Shown here in pieces: positions 33,306 to 43,395 of a stretch of 64,000 nucleotides of DNA. The stretch comes from Nakamurella lactea DSM 19367. Its GTDB lineage: Bacteria; Actinomycetota; Actinomycetes; Mycobacteriales; Nakamurellaceae. The stretch is from assembly GCF_000426645.1 (NCBI RefSeq), contig NZ_AUFT01000012.1:1-64000 (forward strand), written 5' to 3'. Below the pieces are notes generated by a model. It saw nothing but the letters and a program-made list of their open reading frames with translations. It searched no databases and was not told the origin of the DNA. Positions within the stretch are counted from its first letter, which is position 1. Each line of letters begins with the position of its first letter. The position numbers were made by a program, and so were the translations under genes.

Positions 33306-34074
33306 GTCGAAGGTGGCCAACGCGGCGGTATCCGCGCCGGCCGGGCTCCGACGGTCCACCCTGTCGACCGATCTGGCTGCTGCGGTGGTGCAGATGATCA
33401 GCGACCAGGCGCTCGCCACCGGGCAGGCGATCCCGGCCCTGCGGCCACTGGCCCAGCAGTTCGGGGTGGCGGTGCCGACCATGCGGGAGGCACTGCGCCG
33501 GTTGGAGGGGTTGGGGATCCTCGAGTTCCGGCACGGTTCGGGCATCTACGTCGGACCCAACTCCAACCGCCGGGTGTTGGCCAATGCCCTTGCGCCACAA
33601 CCGACACGGCAGCAGCTGGCCGACCTGTTGCAGGCGCGGCTGGTGATCGAACCCGGAATCGCGGCGCTTGCTGCCGGTGCCCGGACCGCCGAGTCGCAGG
33701 CCGCGCTCGCCGACGCCCTGGCGCTGGCCCAGCGCTACCTCGCGGACAACGACCCGCGGTTGGTCGAGGCCAATCTGGGCATCCACCGGGCGATCGCCGC
33801 CGCTACCGGCAACGCGGTGCTCGCCGAAACGCTCGACTCGCTGGCCGAGGTGCACGCCGACGAACAGGCCGAAATCCTGGTGCTGCACGGCAATCCGGAA
33901 AAGGACTACACCGAGCACGCCGACATCGTCGGGTACTTGGTGGCCGGCGACGCGGAGGCCGCCCGGCTGGCCATGCACCGGCATCTGGCCGGCGTGCTCG
34001 CGGTGGTCGACCCGCAGCAGGAAGCAGACCGCAACCCCCGTGATCACACCGCGACCTCCCATCGCGGCACCTGA
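33295..34074 (+). CDS. GntR/FadR-type regulator of the carbohydrate locus
   Basis: 259 residues. Winged helix-turn-helix: IPALRPLAQQFGVAVPTMREALRRLEGLGILEF (residues about 40-75). The C-terminal FCD ligand domain has the metal-binding His residues in HRAIAAATGNAVL and EHADIVGYLVAGDAEAARLAMHRHL. FadR-like FCD regulators respond to carboxylates or sugar acids. It sits 31 bases before the secreted DUF4185 gene, at the head of a run of same-strand carbohydrate genes; I infer it controls that run. ATG 33295 (TTG 33292 alternative). Confidence 0.92.
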   Translation: MTKPSKVANAAVSAPAGLRRSTLSTDLAAAVVQMISDQALATGQAIPALRPLAQQFGVAVPTMREALRRLEGLGILEFRHGSGIYVGPNSNRRVLANALAPQPTRQQLADLLQARLVIEPGIAALAAGARTAESQAALADALALAQRYLADNDPRLVEANLGIHRAIAAATGNAVLAETLDSLAEVHADEQAEILVLHGNPEKDYTEHADIVGYLVAGDAEAARLAMHRHLAGVLAVVDPQQEADRNPRDHTATSHRGT

Positions 34075-34105
34075 ACCCGACCGACTCTCAACGAGGAGAG
34101 CAGCC

Positions 34106-35425
34106 ATGGCGACACTGCAGGTCCCCCTGATCGGGGCGGTCACCGCTCCGATCCGATCGCGCGCCGACCGACGGCCGCCCCGCCGCAGCCGCCGGCAACT
34201 GGTCGGTGCGGCCACCGCACTGCTGCTCGGCATCGCCGGGCCGTTACTGGCACCGGTCGGTGCGCAGGCCACTCCCGTCGGCCCCGGGATTTCGATTCGG
34301 CCCGCGGCGGCCCCGGTGGGCCACGGCACCGGCAACTCCTGCTCACTGGCGCGGTCGACCATCACCGCCACTGCCGGTGTCGACACCGTCAGGACGGACC
34401 GCTTCACCGCGTTCGGCAACGCCGGTGGCGGCGCCGACGGTGACGGCTGGTCGGGCGCCGATTCGACCTATTCGGCGCCGATCTCCGGGGGCCGGCTGGC
34501 CTGGATCTTCTCCGACACGTTCCTCGGCCCGGTCGCCGCGGACGGTAGCCGGCCGACCAGCAGCCCGTTCCTCAACAACTCGATCGTCATCGAGAAGAAC
34601 GGCACGCTGACGACCGTGCACGGCGGGACCGCCACCGATCCGACCGCGTTGGTGCCGCCGGACGACCCGGACAGCTGGTACTGGTTCGGCGACGGCATCG
34701 CCGACCGCTCCGGCCGGCAGTTGGATGTGGTCGCGCTGAAGTTCGCCAAGTTCGGGCCCGGCATCTGGGACTGGTCGTGGAGTTCGAACAGCCTGGTGCG
34801 CTTCGACACCCGAACCTGGCAGCGGTCGGCGATCCTTCCGCTGCCGTCGTCGGCCGGCATCCAGTGGAGCTCGTGGATCCAGCGCCAGGGCAGGGATCTG
34901 CTGGTGTACGGCGTCGAGGATCTCGGGGCGCAGAAGTATCTGCACCTGGCGAAGGTGATCGGTGGCGACCTGGCGGCGACCTCGACATGGCGCTATTGGG
35001 ACGGCTCGCACTGGTCGGCCACCGAGACCGACTCGGCCCGGATCCTGGACCACGTGGCGAACGAAATGAGCGTGACGCCGTTCCGGGACGGCTATCTCGC
35101 TGTCACCCAGGACACCACCGTGCCGTTCGATGCCACCATCCGGGGCTACGTCGCCTGCAACCCGCAAGGCCCGTTCACCGACATCGGGACGCTGTATTCG
35201 ATGCCGGAAACCGGGCCGGCGGGCAGCTACGGCGACCCGAACGTGTTCGCCTACAACGCCCACGAGCATCCGGAGCTGCGGCGTGGCAACTCGATCTATC
35301 TCACCTACAACGTCAACACCCTGGACAACCCGAGCCTGTACCGCGACGCGAGCATCTACCGGCCGCGGTTCGTCAAGGTCGACCTTGCGGTGACTGCGCC
35401 GCACAGATCGACGCCGCACCGCTAG
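34106..35425 (+). CDS. Secreted DUF4185-type protein
   Basis: 439 residues. Signal peptide: Arg-rich RRPPRRSRRQLVGAATALLL, then cleavage after AQA near residue 54, possibly a Tat substrate. The mature region matches the DUF4185 group (five-bladed propeller, glycosidase-like): AWIFSDTFLG, SWYWFGDGIA and YGDPNVFAYNAHEHPEL. It is exported, and lies between the regulator and the ABC transporter, so it may release or bind the substrate at the cell surface. ATG 34106 follows CGAGGAG. Confidence 0.85.
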   Translation: MATLQVPLIGAVTAPIRSRADRRPPRRSRRQLVGAATALLLGIAGPLLAPVGAQATPVGPGISIRPAAAPVGHGTGNSCSLARSTITATAGVDTVRTDRFTAFGNAGGGADGDGWSGADSTYSAPISGGRLAWIFSDTFLGPVAADGSRPTSSPFLNNSIVIEKNGTLTTVHGGTATDPTALVPPDDPDSWYWFGDGIADRSGRQLDVVALKFAKFGPGIWDWSWSSNSLVRFDTRTWQRSAILPLPSSAGIQWSSWIQRQGRDLLVYGVEDLGAQKYLHLAKVIGGDLAATSTWRYWDGSHWSATETDSARILDHVANEMSVTPFRDGYLAVTQDTTVPFDATIRGYVACNPQGPFTDIGTLYSMPETGPAGSYGDPNVFAYNAHEHPELRRGNSIYLTYNVNTLDNPSLYRDASIYRPRFVKVDLAVTAPHRSTPHR

Positions 35426-35516
35426 TCCGCCGGCGCGTGACGAGTTCTGCCATCCGCATCAACCGAACACCCAGCATCACCGTCCTGCCCATCGGTCTCA
35501 CAGTGAGGTGACGAAA

Positions 35517-36968
35517 GTGAAGAAGTCCCGAAGATTCGCGACCATCCTGGCCGCGGCGCTGGTCCCGGTCCTGGCTGCTACTGCTTGCGGCAGCAGCGAT
35601 TCCGGAAGTGGCGCGAGTACACCAGCGGCGACAAGTTCAGCCGAGACCGCCGCCGGCTCCGACACCGCCACGAGCGCGGCGACGGGCGAGAGCCCGGCCG
35701 ATACCTCCAGTGCAGCAGCGAGTTCCGAGCCCGCCGAGAGCTCCGGCGCCGGCGAAGGCTCGACGTCCGCCGGTTCCGGCGGTGCCGCACCGGACTGCAA
35801 GGTGCCGGCGTCCGGACCCCTGCAGTTTGCCACCGACAAGGCCGCCTGGCAGCCGGACTTCGAGTCGATGAACGACAAGTCCACCGCGGACTGCGGACTG
35901 TCGATCAACTTCACCGGGTACTCGGACGCCGCGCAGTACGACGCATTCATCAAGCAGGGGTTCCAGACGAACCAGAAGCCGACGTTGTTCACCTGGCACA
36001 CCGGCGACCAGCTCAAGGAACTCGTCGACCAGGGCCTGATCTCGGAGACCACGGACCTGTGGAAGGCCGCCGAGGCCAACGGTGACGTGCCCGCCGGGCT
36101 GATCGACAACTACACCTACGACGGCAAGCAGTACTGCGTGCCGCTGCTGGTGGCGTACTGGGGGATGTACTACAACAAGAAGATCTTCGCCGACAACAAC
36201 CTGCAGGTGCCGACCACCTGGGCCGACTTCGTCAAGGTCGCGGACACCCTGGTGGCCAAGGGGATCGTGCCACTGCACCAGATGAACATCATCTTCGAGT
36301 TCGTCTGGTTCCAGGCGCTGCTGGTCGGCAGTAACCCCGAGGCCTACGTCGGGCTGGGTACCGGCAAGACCAAATACACCGATCCGGCCGTGGTCGACGC
36401 GGTGAAGGCCTGGTACGAGATGGCGAACAAGAAGTACTTCATCGATCCGGGTGTGCAGACCGATCCGCAGACGCTGCTGAAGACCGGCAAGGTGGCGATG
36501 GCCTACTTCGGCACCTTCTTCACCGGGCAGCTGACCAGCGTCGGGATGAAGTCGAACGAGGACTACGGGATCTTCGCGTTGCCGAACTTCAGTCCCGACG
36601 TGAAGAAGCAGCAGATGGTGCTGGAGACCGGCCCGCTGTGCGTCGGCAAGGGATCGCAGGACGAGCAGGCGGCGCTGGCCTACAGCGCCTGGTGGATGGG
36701 CCAGGATGCGCAACAGGCCTGGTCGGACAAGCGGGGTGACGTGTCGTTCAACCCGAAGGTCACGGTGAAGGACCCGGCGCTGGCCGAGTTCCTGAAGGGC
36801 CAGGGCGACTGGGAGATCCAGAAGCGTTGGCTGGAGGCCACTCCGAACCCGATCTACACGGTCGCCTCGCCGGCCTTCGGTGAGTTCGTCACCAACCCGG
36901 TGGCCGATCCGATGCCGATGCTCACCAAGATCCAGGAAGCCGCCGACAAGTACTGGGCCGGCAAGTAG
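35517..36968 (+). CDS. ABC transporter sugar-binding lipoprotein
   Basis: 483 residues from GTG 35517, which follows GAGGTG at six bases. Lipobox LAATAC (Cys about residue 23) is followed by a 70-residue Ser/Ala/Thr linker. The solute-binding domain has ITFTGYSD-like SINFTGYSDAAQYDAF, GKQYCVPLLVAYWGMYYNK and KGSQDEQAALAYSAWWM typical of family 1 oligosaccharide-binding proteins. It is first of the transport genes; the permeases follow 89 bases downstream. The substrate is likely a sugar oligomer, by context. Confidence 0.93.
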   Translation: MKKSRRFATILAAALVPVLAATACGSSDSGSGASTPAATSSAETAAGSDTATSAATGESPADTSSAAASSEPAESSGAGEGSTSAGSGGAAPDCKVPASGPLQFATDKAAWQPDFESMNDKSTADCGLSINFTGYSDAAQYDAFIKQGFQTNQKPTLFTWHTGDQLKELVDQGLISETTDLWKAAEANGDVPAGLIDNYTYDGKQYCVPLLVAYWGMYYNKKIFADNNLQVPTTWADFVKVADTLVAKGIVPLHQMNIIFEFVWFQALLVGSNPEAYVGLGTGKTKYTDPAVVDAVKAWYEMANKKYFIDPGVQTDPQTLLKTGKVAMAYFGTFFTGQLTSVGMKSNEDYGIFALPNFSPDVKKQQMVLETGPLCVGKGSQDEQAALAYSAWWMGQDAQQAWSDKRGDVSFNPKVTVKDPALAEFLKGQGDWEIQKRWLEATPNPIYTVASPAFGEFVTNPVADPMPMLTKIQEAADKYWAGK

Positions 36969-37057
36969 CGCCTGACCGCTGACCCGCTGATCCACCGGTC
37001 GGCGCCGCGCCTCGAACTGCGGCGCCGACCGGGGACGGAACCGGAAGGAACACCACG

Positions 37058-37975
37058 ATGGCGGTGGCTCTCGCCGCGCGGCCGGCGGCCCGGCCGAAAC
37101 GGGCGGATGATCGATACGGTTGGCAGGCCAAGGGTTTCGCCGCACCGGCGCTGGTGCTGGTGGCAATCGTGCTGTACCTGCCGTTCCTGTGGACCGGCTA
37201 TCTGAGCTTCACCAAGTACACCGGCGTCGGTGCCGCCACCTGGGTGGGCCTGGACAACTACCGCGACATGTTCGGCAACCCGGACCTGATCAACGCGGCG
37301 GTCAACACCCTGTACTGGGTGGTCGGCACCATCGCGCTGCCGGTCGGGCTCGGGCTGGCGATCGCGCTGCTCTCCCACGGGCTCAAGGGCTCGTTCTGGT
37401 ACCGGTTGCCGTTCCTGTTGCCCTACGCCATCTCCGGGGTGGCAGTCGGCATCATCTGGACCTTCATCCTGCAGACCGACGGTGCGCTCACCGAGGCGCT
37501 GCAGACCCTGCATCTGCCCGGCCAGGATCTGCGCTGGCTGCTGGACTCGCCGCTGAACACCTGGGTGATGATCATCGCCACCACCTGGCAGGGGGCCGGC
37601 GTCAACGCGCTGCTGTTCGGTATCGGGCTGGCGTCCATACCCCACGGGCCGGTGGAGGCCGCCAGGATCGACGGCGCGTCCGGTTGGAGCATGTTCCGGC
37701 ACATCTACTGGCCGATGCTGCGGCCGCTGACCACGGTGGTGGTCGGGTTGGCGATCGTCGGCAGCCTGAAGACCTTCGACGTGGTCTGGGCGATGACCAA
37801 GGGCGGCCCCGGTAAACAGTCCGAGACCCTGGCCCTGCGGATGTGGAAGGCGACCTTCCAGGAGAACCAGTGGGGGACCGGCGCTGCCATCGCGGTCTTC
37901 CTGACGGTGATCACGGTGTTGGCCGCCGGCCTGTACCTGCGGCGCCAGCTCTCCGAGTCGAAGTCGGTGGTCTGA
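37058..37975 (+). CDS. ABC sugar permease (MalF-type)
   Basis: 305 residues with six membrane helices. The EAA loop reads EAARIDGASGWSMFRHIYWPML, where the ATPase docks. An opening KGFAAPALVLVAIVLYLPF is typical for MalF/UgpA-type proteins. ATG 37058 follows GGAAGGAA. The second permease starts right at its stop (37976), giving coupled translation. No ATPase gene is in the window, so a shared MsiK-like ATPase elsewhere probably energises the system. Confidence 0.95.
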   Translation: MAVALAARPAARPKRADDRYGWQAKGFAAPALVLVAIVLYLPFLWTGYLSFTKYTGVGAATWVGLDNYRDMFGNPDLINAAVNTLYWVVGTIALPVGLGLAIALLSHGLKGSFWYRLPFLLPYAISGVAVGIIWTFILQTDGALTEALQTLHLPGQDLRWLLDSPLNTWVMIIATTWQGAGVNALLFGIGLASIPHGPVEAARIDGASGWSMFRHIYWPMLRPLTTVVVGLAIVGSLKTFDVVWAMTKGGPGKQSETLALRMWKATFQENQWGTGAAIAVFLTVITVLAAGLYLRRQLSESKSVV

Positions 37976-38806
37976 ATGAATTCTCCGACCGTCGGCTCGG
38001 TGATCCGCCGGGTGGTGCTGGTGGCGATGGGCCTGCTCTGGCTGGTCCCGGTCTACCTGCTGCTGGCCAATGCCGCCAAGACCAGCGACCAGTACGGCTT
38101 CATCGACGTCTGGCAGCCGGTTGGCATGAGCGGGCTGTTCGAGAACATGGGTCAGGCGTGGGAGAAGGGCAACCTCGGCGCCGGTGTGCTGTCGACGGCG
38201 ATCTACAGCATCCTGTCGCCGGCCATCGCGGTGCTCATCGGCGCAGCGGTCGGGTTCGCGATCGTCGCGCTGCGCCTGCGGCACGGCTTCGCCTGGTTCG
38301 TGGTGATCTTCTCGTCCACCGTGGTGCCGGTGCAGATGATCCTGATGCCGCTGTTCCGCGGCTACGTGAAGTTCGACCTGTACGACACCAGGATCGGGAT
38401 GATCATCGTCTACACGGTGCTGACCATTCCGTTTGCCGCGTTCGTGATGCGCAACTTCTTCTCCGGCATCGCCCGCGAGGTGTTCGAGGCGGCCACCGTC
38501 GATGGTGCGAGCAGCCTGCGGGTCTTCTTCCGGATCTACCTGCCGATGTCGACCAGCGCGTTGGTCGCGGTCTTCATCCTGCAGGCGACGCTGATCTGGA
38601 ACGACTTGCTGATCGGGCTGACGCTGACCCGCTCCAGCGATGTCCGGCCGGTGATGACGGCTCTGGTCGCGATGCAGAGCACCTACGGCGGATCCACCAT
38701 GCAGGTGGTGCTGGCGGGTGGTCTGCTGGTGTCGCTGCCGACGGTGGTGCTGTTCCTGCTGACCCAGCGCACCTTCACCCGCGGAATGGCCCTTGGCCAG
38801 TTCTGA
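37976..38806 (+). CDS. ABC sugar permease (MalG-type)
   Basis: 276 residues with six membrane helices. The EAA loop is EAATVDGASSLRVFFRIYLP. The C-terminal region VVLFLLTQRTFTRGMALGQF matches the MalG/UgpE ending. It starts at the base after the MalF-type stop codon, so the two permeases form one translated pair. Partner of the binding protein at 35517. Confidence 0.95.
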   Translation: MNSPTVGSVIRRVVLVAMGLLWLVPVYLLLANAAKTSDQYGFIDVWQPVGMSGLFENMGQAWEKGNLGAGVLSTAIYSILSPAIAVLIGAAVGFAIVALRLRHGFAWFVVIFSSTVVPVQMILMPLFRGYVKFDLYDTRIGMIIVYTVLTIPFAAFVMRNFFSGIAREVFEAATVDGASSLRVFFRIYLPMSTSALVAVFILQATLIWNDLLIGLTLTRSSDVRPVMTALVAMQSTYGGSTMQVVLAGGLLVSLPTVVLFLLTQRTFTRGMALGQF

Positions 38807-38875
38807 GCCGGGCCGGTTCGCGGTAGTGCCCGCCCGCCGGCGGGGCAGTCGAGAGTGAATCAATGACAGGGGTAT

Positions 38876-40168
38876 GTGGTGTCCAACAACAATTCTCGGA
38901 TCGTCGATATCCGGGCCACGACGGTGACGGTGCCGCTGCAGGCGCCGTTGCGGCACAGCAACGGCGCGCACTGGGGGCGGTTCGTCCGCACCGTTGTCGA
39001 GGTGGAGACCGGTGACGGGCTGGTCGGGCTCGGAGAGCTGGGGGGCGGCGGGGCGAGCGCCGAGGAGGCGATCCGCTCGCTCAAGCCCTACCTGGTCGGG
39101 CACGATCCGGCGCGCACCGAGGCACTGCGGTTCATGATCGCCAACCCGACGGCCAGCCTGTACAACAACCGCACCCAGTTGCTGGCCGCCCTCGAGTTCG
39201 CCTGCCTGGACCTGGTCGGCAAGCGGGCCGGGCTGCCGGTGCACGACCTGCTGGGTGGGAAGGTGCGGGACGAGGTGGAGTTCGCCTCCTACTTGTTCTT
39301 CCGCTATCCGGGTCGGGACGGCGCCGGTGAGGTGCGCACCCCCGAGCAGTTGGTCGAGCACGCACTGGAGCTCAAGCGGTTGAACGGCTTCCGGGTGCAC
39401 AAACTCAAGAGCGGTGTCTTCCCGACCGCGTACGAGCTGGAGTGCTACCGACAATTGGCCGCCGCACTACCGGGCGACAAGCTGCGCTTCGATCCGAACG
39501 GCGCGCTCGGGGTCGAGGAGTCGATCGCCTTCGCCGCCGCCATCGAGGACCTGGACAACGACTATCTGGAGGATCCGACCTGGGGGCTGAACGGCATGCG
39601 CCGGGTCCGGCAGAACACCCGGATCCCGTTGGCCACCAACACCGTCGTGGTGAACTTCGAACAGCTGGCGGCCAACGTCCTCGACCCGGCGGTCGACGTC
39701 ATTCTGCTGGACACCACGTTCTGGGGCGGGATCCGGCCCTGCATCAAGGCGGCGGGCGTCTGCGAGACCTTCCAACTCGGGATCGCCGTGCACTCGTCCG
39801 GCGAGCTCGGCATTCAACTGGCCACCATGCTGCACCTGGGCGCGGTGCTGCCGAACCTGAACCTGGCCGCCGATGCGCACTACCACCACCTGGCCGACGA
39901 CGTGATCGTCGGCGGGAAGCTGCGCTATTCGGGTGGGAAGATCGCTGTCCCGTCCGGCCCGGGACTCGGCGTCGAGCTGGACCGGGACAAACTCGCCGAG
40001 TACGCGGAGCTGTATCGCGAGCTGGGGGGCTACCCCTACGACCGGGATCCCGGCCGGCCGGACTGGTACCCGTTGCTGCCCAACACCGATTTCGCCGACC
40101 CGGACGCGGCCGGCGTCCCGCCCGCACTGCAGGCTGCATACGATTCGTATCCGAACGCCCGGAACTGA
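38876..40168 (+). CDS. Enolase-superfamily sugar-acid dehydratase (glucarate-dehydratase-like)
   Basis: 430 residues. The KxK pair is in VHKLKSGVF; metal ligands Asp (RFDPNG), Glu (YLEDPT) and Asn (ATNT) are in the expected order; a general base His is in [10 protein letters not shown]. This set matches the glucarate dehydratase subgroup, which removes water from aldarates. The capping domain has [11 protein letters not shown]. It follows the permeases by 69 bases. The true substrate may be another acid sugar. Start GTG 38876 follows a weak site. Confidence 0.88.
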   Translation: MVSNNNSRIVDIRATTVTVPLQAPLRHSNGAHWGRFVRTVVEVETGDGLVGLGELGGGGASAEEAIRSLKPYLVGHDPARTEALRFMIANPTASLYNNRTQLLAALEFACLDLVGKRAGLPVHDLLGGKVRDEVEFASYLFFRYPGRDGAGEVRTPEQLVEHALELKRLNGFRVHKLKSGVFPTAYELECYRQLAAALPGDKLRFDPNGALGVEESIAFAAAIEDLDNDYLEDPTWGLNGMRRVRQNTRIPLATNTVVVNFEQLAANVLDPAVDVILLDTTFWGGIRPCIKAAGVCETFQLGIAVHSSGELGIQLATMLHLGAVLPNLNLAADAHYHHLADDVIVGGKLRYSGGKIAVPSGPGLGVELDRDKLAEYAELYRELGGYPYDRDPGRPDWYPLLPNTDFADPDAAGVPPALQAAYDSYPNARN

Positions 40169-40256
40169 TCTCTCGTTGTCCTGAACCGTCACCCCGACTT
40201 CGTCAGTCCCGAGCGCCGGCCGTGTCCCGCACCCGAACCCGAGAGGTCCAGCCCGC

Positions 40257-41228
40257 ATGCCGTTGTCCGATCTTCCCCTCGAGCAGTTGCAGACCTACCG
40301 CTACCCGCGAGCCGCCCCCGCCGGGCTGCAGCAATTCTGGACAGACACCCTGGCGGCGGCCAGGGCCGCCGGTGGCGAGGTGACGGTGACCCCGGCCGAC
40401 ACCGGGGTCACCGCGTTCGACATCTCCGACCTCACCTTTCCCGGGTTCGCCGGCGAGCCGATCCGCGCCTGGTGGACCCGGCCGAAGAACATCACCGACG
40501 ACCTGCCGGTGGTGGTGGAGTACATCGGCTACGGCGGCGGCCGCGGCCTGCCGCACGAGCGGATGCTGTGGGCCGCCCACGGATACCACCATCTGGTGGT
40601 CGACTCCCGTGGCCAGGGCAGCATAGGCATGGTGGGCGACACCCCCGATCCGCACGGCAGCGGACCGGCCGCCAACGGTTACTTCACCCGTGGCATCGAT
40701 GCGCCGGAAAACCTTTACTACCGCAGGCTTTACACCGACGCCGCCCGGGCCATCGACGCGGTGCGGACGCTACCGGGGGTACGCGCCGACCGGGTGGCGG
40801 TCTGGGGGCACAGTCAGGGTGGTGGACTGGCGCTGGCGGCCGCGGCCCTGGTGCCCGACGTGACGGCCTGCGCGGCCCGGACCCCGTTCCTGTGCGGGAT
40901 CCAGCGCAGTGCGCAGGTCAGCTCGGCCGGACCGTTCGTCGAGGTGGTTCAGTACCAGGCCGCGCACCGGGATCTGGCCGAGCGGGCTGCCGCGAACCTG
41001 GACTACATCGACGTTGCCCTGCTGGCACCGTGGATCCGGTCCCCGGTCTGGGTCTGTGTCGCGCTGATGGACGGGGTGTGCCCGCCGTCGGGGATCTATG
41101 GCGCGATCAACAACATGACGGTGCGACCGGAGGTCGTCGTCCGACCGTTCAACGGGCACGAGGGTGGCGGCCCGTTCGACGAGGCCGACCTCGCGTCCTG
41201 GTTCGCCGCCCGACTGCTTGCCGACTGA
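40257..41228 (+). CDS. Acetyl xylan esterase / cephalosporin-C deacetylase family (AXE1)
   Basis: 323 residues, the usual length for AXE1 enzymes, which remove acetyl groups from xylo-oligosaccharides. Triad: Ser in VWGHSQGGGLA (about residue 184), Asp in ALMDGVCPP and His in FNGHEGGG. Oxyanion region is GYGGGRGLPHE. No signal peptide, so it acts in the cytoplasm on imported acetylated oligosaccharides. It is 88 bases after the dehydratase and 22 before the glycosidase. Confidence 0.93.
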   Translation: MPLSDLPLEQLQTYRYPRAAPAGLQQFWTDTLAAARAAGGEVTVTPADTGVTAFDISDLTFPGFAGEPIRAWWTRPKNITDDLPVVVEYIGYGGGRGLPHERMLWAAHGYHHLVVDSRGQGSIGMVGDTPDPHGSGPAANGYFTRGIDAPENLYYRRLYTDAARAIDAVRTLPGVRADRVAVWGHSQGGGLALAAAALVPDVTACAARTPFLCGIQRSAQVSSAGPFVEVVQYQAAHRDLAERAAANLDYIDVALLAPWIRSPVWVCVALMDGVCPPSGIYGAINNMTVRPEVVVRPFNGHEGGGPFDEADLASWFAARLLAD

Positions 41229-41250
41229 CACCCGATCCGAGAGGACCAAC

Positions 41251-43395
41251 ATGACCAGCGCCGCCGCTGCCCGGCTCATCCCGAACGTCGAGGACTTCAC
41301 CAGTGCAACGGTGGTCGACCACTACGACGACATGATCAACCCCCCGGGGCTGACGAACCACCTCGCCGTCGTCCAGGTCGATCACGATGTGGTGGCGGTC
41401 CGCAGCCTGAACGTGCCGCCGGTGTCCACCGGCGACACCGTCACCGGAAAGCTGTTCCTGGGCGGGCGTCTGGCCCAGTCGTACGGGTCACCCGTCGAAT
41501 GTGTCTGGCGGCCGGACCGGGTGCTGCGGCGGACCGCGATCGACGGTTGGCTGGTCGAGACGATCTCCGTCTGCCCGCCGGGGGAGGCGGCGGTGCTGGT
41601 GCGGATCGCGGTGACGAACACCGATGTCCGGGCCCGGTACCTGGAGCTCGGGCTGGCCGTGGAATCGGCGGTGGTGCACGCCGGACACCCGTGGGTCGAG
41701 CAGATCGACGAGCCGTGGAGCGACCCGTACCCGCCGAGCAAGCCGAACGCCGTGACCGCCGACGGTCCGCTGCGCATCGGCACGCCGGCCGACGACTCGG
41801 CCAGCGCGGTCCAGGGCCTGGTGCCGGTCGCCGGCGACTGGCAGTTCGACGGCCCGCCCGGGCTGTTGCGGGCCGGCACCACGGTCGAAGCCGGCGATAC
41901 CGTGATCCTCGGCTACGGCTACACCATCGCCTCCGGCCGCAACTCCGAGGATGCAGGGGAGGCGTTGGCGCGCAGCGCCTTCGACCGGATCACCGCCGAC
42001 GTGGATAGCACCGTCGGTGCCTCCGAAGCGCAGTGGAACACCAGCCTGACGGCGCTGTTCACCCCCGGCAACGACGAGTTCTCCGGCAGCCTGCCGGTGC
42101 TGCACACCGACAACGAGGCGCTGCGCACGCTCTATTGGTGGGGGGCGATGGGCGTGCTCTACTTCCGCCGGGACAACCCGGCCAGCGTGCTCGGCCGCAC
42201 CTACGACACCCTGATGCCCAAGCACTGGCAGACCACCACCTTCATCTGGGACTACAGCCTGTCGTCCCAGGTGCACGCGCTGCTGGACCCCGAGGTGATG
42301 CGCCGGCAGATCTCGCACTGGGTCGGACTGGACATCGACTCGCACTTCGGAACCGAGTGGCTCACGGGTGGCCCGGTCGGCTACTGGTACTCGGTGAACC
42401 ACTACGCGATGACCCGGCTGGTCGACGACTATCTGCGGCACACCGGCGATCTCGCGTTCCTGGACGAGCAACTGGCGGCCGCCGACGGCGCCGAGAAGCC
42501 GATCGCCGAGCACGTCCAGGACTGGTCGCGGGCCTGGCACCGGATCCGTTCGGCCACCGGCCTGGCCGATTACGGCGGCATCGACAATCTGCTCGAGTGC
42601 GTGTCCACCTACGTGCACGAGGTGGCCAGTCTGAACGGCGCCAACGTCTGGTGCCTGCGCCGGGCGGCGGACATCGCCGAGCACCGGGGCCGGGCCGACG
42701 ACGCGCTCGCCCTCCGTTCCGAAGCGGATGATCTGGCGAAACTGGTTGCGTCGCGGTACATCCCGGGCAAGGGCATCTTCCACACCGCGATGCCGGACGG
42801 CACCCTGGTGGAGACCAGGCACTGTTACGACTTCGCCACCATCGGCACCACCATCCCCGGCGATCTGCCGGCCGGCGCCGGCGACGAGATGGTCGACTTC
42901 TTCGTCCGCGAGCTGCGCACCCCGAACTGGATGCGTGCGTTGTCGCCCTACGACCGGGACGCGGCCTTCTCGGTGCGGTCCGACCATCAGTGGAACGGCG
43001 CCTATCCGGCCTGGCCGCCGGACTCGGCGCGCTCGGCGATCGCGCTCGGTCACCCGGAGGTGGTGGCCGACTGGATCGGCGGACTGGCCCGCAGCACCAA
43101 CCAGGGGCCGCCCGGGCAGGCGCACTTCGTCGACGAGGCGGTGCCGGCGATCGACGGTGGTGCCCGCAAGTCGCCGCCGCAGTACCCGTATCTGATCGAC
43201 TGGGCCTGCTCGTCGGCCGGCGCCTGGTGCGAACTGGTGATCTCCGGGATCTTCGGGGTCGACATCGCGCTCGACGGCGGGGTGACCGCGAACGGTGTGC
43301 TGTCACATTTCGACCCGGCGGCCCGGCTGGCAGGCCTGCGGGTGCAGGGTAGGAGCTATACCGTGACGGCCGAGGGTGCCACCCTCGAGTCGTGA
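41251..43395 (+). CDS. Six-hairpin (alpha/alpha-barrel) glycosidase-like protein
   Basis: 714 residues from ATG 41251, which follows GAGAGGACC. An N-terminal beta-sandwich (residues 1-270) is followed by an (alpha/alpha)6 barrel similar to MGH1/GH63-type and glycogen-debranching-like enzymes. Likely acidic catalytic residues lie in TTFIWDYSLSSQ and in the late segment SDHQWNGAYPAWP. No signal sequence, so cytoplasmic. Substrate is probably the oligosaccharide taken up by the adjacent transporter. Assignment to a precise GH family is not possible by eye. Confidence 0.85.
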   Translation: MTSAAAARLIPNVEDFTSATVVDHYDDMINPPGLTNHLAVVQVDHDVVAVRSLNVPPVSTGDTVTGKLFLGGRLAQSYGSPVECVWRPDRVLRRTAIDGWLVETISVCPPGEAAVLVRIAVTNTDVRARYLELGLAVESAVVHAGHPWVEQIDEPWSDPYPPSKPNAVTADGPLRIGTPADDSASAVQGLVPVAGDWQFDGPPGLLRAGTTVEAGDTVILGYGYTIASGRNSEDAGEALARSAFDRITADVDSTVGASEAQWNTSLTALFTPGNDEFSGSLPVLHTDNEALRTLYWWGAMGVLYFRRDNPASVLGRTYDTLMPKHWQTTTFIWDYSLSSQVHALLDPEVMRRQISHWVGLDIDSHFGTEWLTGGPVGYWYSVNHYAMTRLVDDYLRHTGDLAFLDEQLAAADGAEKPIAEHVQDWSRAWHRIRSATGLADYGGIDNLLECVSTYVHEVASLNGANVWCLRRAADIAEHRGRADDALALRSEADDLAKLVASRYIPGKGIFHTAMPDGTLVETRHCYDFATIGTTIPGDLPAGAGDEMVDFFVRELRTPNWMRALSPYDRDAAFSVRSDHQWNGAYPAWPPDSARSAIALGHPEVVADWIGGLARSTNQGPPGQAHFVDEAVPAIDGGARKSPPQYPYLIDWACSSAGAWCELVISGIFGVDIALDGGVTANGVLSHFDPAARLAGLRVQGRSYTVTAEGATLES

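Noticed and set aside
36854-39454. 866-residue minus-strand open frame across the permease genes
   Set aside because: Antisense to four well-supported genes; His/Gln/Arg-rich composition typical of a shadow frame.
41488-43125. 545-residue minus-strand open frame opposite the glycosidase
   Set aside because: Shadow of a gene with clear domains and ribosome site.
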